Of a stretch of 15,441 bases of DNA, positions 13,288-15,441 are shown piece by piece. Below the pieces are notes generated by a model, which ran no database searches, had not been told where the DNA came from, and saw nothing but the letters and a program-made list of their open reading frames with translations. The stretch comes from Blastocatellia bacterium. Its GTDB lineage: Bacteria; Acidobacteriota; Blastocatellia; Pyrinomonadales; Pyrinomonadaceae. Position numbers and translations under genes: made by a program. The stretch covers positions 1 through 15,441 of the forward strand of contig DNNE01000040.1 in NCBI GenBank assembly GCA_003487805.1, read 5' to 3'. The number at the start of each line of letters is the position of its first letter. Position 1 is the first letter of the stretch.

Positions 13288-14076
13288 CTACCGGGCTTCT
13301 GACACAATAAAAAGCTCCTGCGATCCCAGTTTGTAAGGTTTGCACTTCAACGAGCCGTAAAGATCGAGAATAGAGAATCCGGCGTTCTCTAGCATCCGCC
13401 GAATCTCGGCCACTGTGTAGATCCATTCTCTGGCCAGACGTGATTCGGTCTGGCCATCGCGCTCAAAGATATATTCACTGTCGATGCAGCTTTCTTCGGC
13501 AAGGTATCGTTCCTTGATGGTCAGCGCGAGGTCGCCCAGCTCGTGCGAACTCTGTTCTTCAAAGTCAGGCAAGACGGACTCAGCCGCCATTCCGGTCTCG
13601 ATGATGAAGCGCGCGCCCGGCTTTAATGCTCGAGCGATCGCGCGCAGGAACTTCTCCATCTCGGCATGTTCCAGAAAGGCAAAGCTGTTTCCGAAACAGT
13701 AGGCACCGTCATAGACTGCCTGATCTTCGAGGTAACGCATGTCGCGAAGTAAGAACTCAACCCGCGTCGACGAGTCAGAATCCCGACTAGTCGGGGTAGC
13801 GGGCGGGCCAGACTGATTCTGAATCGCTCGCGCCTCTTCGATAAACTCTTCCGAGATATCAACTCCCGTTACTCGCAAGCCGCGCTGCGCCAATTCAAAA
13901 GATAATCTTCCGTTGCCGCACGGCACATCGAGCACGCGGGCGCCTGCGTCGCAGTTCAAATGATCGATCAGGAACTCTGCTTCAGCCGTTGTTTGTTCCG
14001 GCGGGATCGCCTTGCGCCACAGGTCGAGCGTGACGCCGTGAAAAAAACTTTCGAACCAGTTGGAGGGAACAGGCAT
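13288..14076 (-). CDS. Class I SAM-dependent methyltransferase with a REP-derived loop
   Basis: 262 aa, Rossmann-like methyltransferase of the Methyltransf_25/11 type. Motif I reads VLDVPCGNGRLSFELAQRG (about residues 48-66), and the ribose-binding acidic residue is Asp73 in VTGVDISEEF. Motif II and III equivalents are FLLRDMRYLEDQAVYDGAY and CFGNSFAFLEH with LKPGARFIIETGM. The N-terminal NWFESFFHGVTLDLWRK is typical of a subfamily common in environmental bacteria. The substrate is unknown. Between beta-2 and beta-3, residues about 86-101 (QNQSGPPATPTSRDSDSS region) form a Pro/Ser-rich loop encoded by a palindromic repeat (13775-13822) that looks inserted in frame. The start ATG 14076 has GGAGG about ten bases upstream only on the other strand, so no Shine-Dalgarno is claimed. 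It lies downstream of the VWA gene with a REPIN between them. Confidence 0.9.
   Translation of the reverse strand: MPVPSNWFESFFHGVTLDLWRKAIPPEQTTAEAEFLIDHLNCDAGARVLDVPCGNGRLSFELAQRGLRVTGVDISEEFIEEARAIQNQSGPPATPTSRDSDSSTRVEFLLRDMRYLEDQAVYDGAYCFGNSFAFLEHAEMEKFLRAIARALKPGARFIIETGMAAESVLPDFEEQSSHELGDLALTIKERYLAEESCIDSEYIFERDGQTESRLAREWIYTVAEIRRMLENAGFSILDLYGSLKCKPYKLGSQELFIVSEAR
13775..13822. repeat. REP-like palindrome embedded in the methyltransferase coding region
   Basis: The outer arms TCAGAATC (13775-13782) and GATTCTGA (13815-13822) are inverted copies. Inside, CCCGACTAGTCGGG (13782-13795) is a perfect 14-bp palindrome, followed by GTAGCGGGCGGG. The style (TCAGAA start, TAGCGGG block) resembles the intergenic REPINs of this window. 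The unit is 48 bp, exactly 16 codons, so the reading frame is preserved. Confidence 0.65.
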
Positions 14077-14113
14077 TAGTACGTTGCGACTTTCGCCCTT
14101 TGACGATTGTGGA

Positions 14114-14204
14114 GTCAGTACCGGGAGCGATAGCGACCGGGTCTCGCGGGGATCTTGATCGTTTGATCCGTTGCGACCCGGTCGCTATCACTCCCGGTAC
14201 TGAC
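14114..14204. repeat. REPIN-like element, family C copy 3
   Basis: Positions 14114-14142 and 14176-14204 are inverted at 28 of 29 positions, with a 33-bp spacer. The arm begins GTCAGTACCGGGAGCGATAG and is the same as at 9659-9736 apart from the T for A at position 6, which is changed in both arms. It lies in the 174-bp gap between the VWA gene stop and the methyltransferase start. Confidence 0.85.
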
Positions 14205-14250
14205 CTCATTCGCATTGTCTGGGAAGCGAGGATCGTTGTAAAGACGAATG

Positions 14251-15267
14251 CTACCTGGCGAGATACTCGTGACGAGATCTCACCGACACATCAGGCAGGT
14301 TTACCTTCACGAGCAAAGCATGAGGAGTGCCGTCGCGCTTCAAATAGTCCGGATAGAAGCCGAGACGATATTGATGGCGCAGCTCTTCGGCAATCAGCGC
14401 AAAAGTGTCCTTCAGTTTCTTCGTCTCCCCCTGGTAGAACCGGCCGCCGGTAACCTGTGAGAGTTTACGCATCAACTCGATGCCTTCATCCTGACGCCAG
14501 GGCGGACGTCCACGGCCTTGTGGGCCACCGGGGTGCTGCGGAGTGGCGTGATGAAATGGGCCACCACGTCCTCGGCCACGCCCGCGACCACCACCCGGAC
14601 CACGGCGGGGACGATTATCAAGGAAGCGCTGCAACTCCGACTGATAATAGATCGAATAGATCATCGCGTCGGTTTCAGACTCTGAAGCTAGCAAATCTTC
14701 CGACGTAATCCCGCTGTCGCGATCCTCGCCGTCGCTCAAGAGGATAATCGCCTTGCGGCCCCTGATCGGTTGCAGCACGTGCGCGGAGACATCCATGAGC
14801 GCATCATTCAAGACGGTGCCGGGATACTTGCCGACTTTCGTATGCCTGATTGCCGTTTCCAGTTCCTTGCGATCACTTGTCAACGTGCTGAGCCTCTGGG
14901 TCTGCCAATCAAACGTCACGATCATCGCGCGATCCTGCGGTCGCAGTGCTTTTAGAAATTCCTTTGCGGTTTTCTTGATGTCGTTCAGTACTCCACTGGT
15001 GCTCAAACTCGTGTCGAGCATTAGCACCACGTTCAAAGGTTCTTCGCCGGTGTCGAAGTACGTAATCTTTTGCTCGATCTGATTATCGAAAAGGTGAAAA
15101 GAACCGATTTTCAAATCCGGCACATAACGATTGTCGCGATCGCTGACGATCACGGGGACGCTGATGAGGTTGGTGTCGATGCTGATGGTGTCGACGGTTT
15201 GCGGTTCCTGGGATTGGACAGTCAGAGTCGTAAGCAGGAAGGCAGCGAATATCGCGACCAGCTTCAT
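14251..15267 (-). CDS. Secreted von Willebrand factor A domain protein (acidobacterial type)
   Basis: 338 aa from the chosen start, with a signal peptide (MKLVAIFAAFLLTTLTVQS-Q) and a VWA domain of the 'VWFA-related Acidobacterial domain' type (TIGR03436-like). The MIDAS metal site is intact: Asp85, Ser87 and Ser89 in LMLDTSLSTS, Thr151 in PGTVLNDALMD and Asp179 in ILLSDGEDRDSG. Such proteins are thought to mediate metal-dependent protein binding; no enzymatic role is known. Unusually, residues about 219-258 form a Gly/Arg/Pro/His-rich low-complexity stretch (RRGPGGGRGRGRGRGG and following), inserted between two VWA helices or strands. ATG 15267 is preferred over 15297 because it begins the signal peptide. 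There is no Shine-Dalgarno. The gene may be transcribed from the 15268-15441 region, where no strong promoter was seen. Confidence 0.92.
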   Translation of the reverse strand: MKLVAIFAAFLLTTLTVQSQEPQTVDTISIDTNLISVPVIVSDRDNRYVPDLKIGSFHLFDNQIEQKITYFDTGEEPLNVVLMLDTSLSTSGVLNDIKKTAKEFLKALRPQDRAMIVTFDWQTQRLSTLTSDRKELETAIRHTKVGKYPGTVLNDALMDVSAHVLQPIRGRKAIILLSDGEDRDSGITSEDLLASESETDAMIYSIYYQSELQRFLDNRPRRGPGGGRGRGRGRGGPFHHATPQHPGGPQGRGRPPWRQDEGIELMRKLSQVTGGRFYQGETKKLKDTFALIAEELRHQYRLGFYPDYLKRDGTPHALLVKVNLPDVSVRSRHEYLAR

Positions 15268-15411
15268 ACAATTCGGTTGGATGTTCGGTTTGCTCACGTT
15301 ACTGACAAGTGAAATCTAAAGGAAATCGGAACGCTACGTTAGACGCTTCAGACTATTAGTTGGTTTGGATTACGAAAAGATATGAGAGGGGAGGCCTATT
15401 TGTTCATTGGC

Positions 15412-15434
15412 TCATTGATTCATTGAATCAATGA
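15412..15434. repeat. Perfect 10-bp AT-rich palindrome at the window edge
   Basis: TCATTGATTC (15412-15421) pairs exactly with GAATCAATGA (15425-15434) around a three-base loop. It is preceded by TTCATTGGC and followed by an A run. Rest of 15298-15441: no ORF, promoter or RNA gene is supported. On the minus strand the T run precedes rather than follows the stem, so it is not an intrinsic terminator for a gene in the window. Confidence 0.5.
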
Positions 15435-15441
15435 AAAAATG

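Noticed and set aside
1..15441. CRISPR array, tRNA, rRNA or defence island
   Set aside because: The repeats found are inverted palindromes in different families, not evenly spaced direct repeats. No cloverleaf, rRNA stretch or recognisable defence gene was seen.

Overview
The window reads as chromosomal DNA of a Gram-negative-type bacterium, most likely Acidobacteriota (Blastocatellia-like). This is inferred from a VWA protein of the type annotated as the 'VWFA-related Acidobacterial domain', secreted S9 and S58 peptidases whose signal peptides end in an Ala-Gln or Ser-Gln site, moderately high GC, weak or absent Shine-Dalgarno sites at many genes, and a very high density of REP-like palindromes. 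No rRNA, tRNA, CRISPR array or phage gene was seen, and no gap of more than 300 bases lacks a gene.

Left part (1-4850), minus strand: a xylFGH-type sugar ABC transporter operon read from right to left. It has a convincing sigma70-like promoter (4723-4751), a lipoprotein-like substrate-binding protein (xylF), a double ATPase (xylG) and a permease (xylH). A REP-associated tyrosine transposase (RAYT) bounded by two REP hairpins sits between xylG and xylH. A 116-bp REPIN-like element abuts the xylH stop codon. xylF carries an uninterrupted 11-base C run (G run in the sense strand).

Middle (4865-9052): malQ (amylomaltase) on the minus strand is divergent from a plus-strand pair, a multispanning membrane protein with an internal duplication followed, with an 8-nt overlap, by a secreted DmpA-type S58 aminopeptidase. 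The peptidase stop codon lies inside a REPIN. After that comes a small stand-alone GntR-type regulator with a strong promoter and Shine-Dalgarno and a TTG start.

Right part (9053-15441): a GNAT acetyltransferase (minus); a large secreted S9 prolyl-oligopeptidase-like peptidase, a small six-cysteine membrane-anchored protein and a DUF2071/YqjF-like protein (all plus); then a SAM methyltransferase and a VWA-domain protein (both minus).

Apart from the xyl operon the genes look like unrelated housekeeping or accessory functions. No new defence or biosynthetic system is evident. The strongest unifying signal is the repeat landscape: at least eight palindromic elements from several sequence families, including three related copies of one REPIN-like family. 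Many sit exactly at gene ends, and some supply stop codons or C-terminal codons. One appears to be carried in frame inside the methyltransferase.
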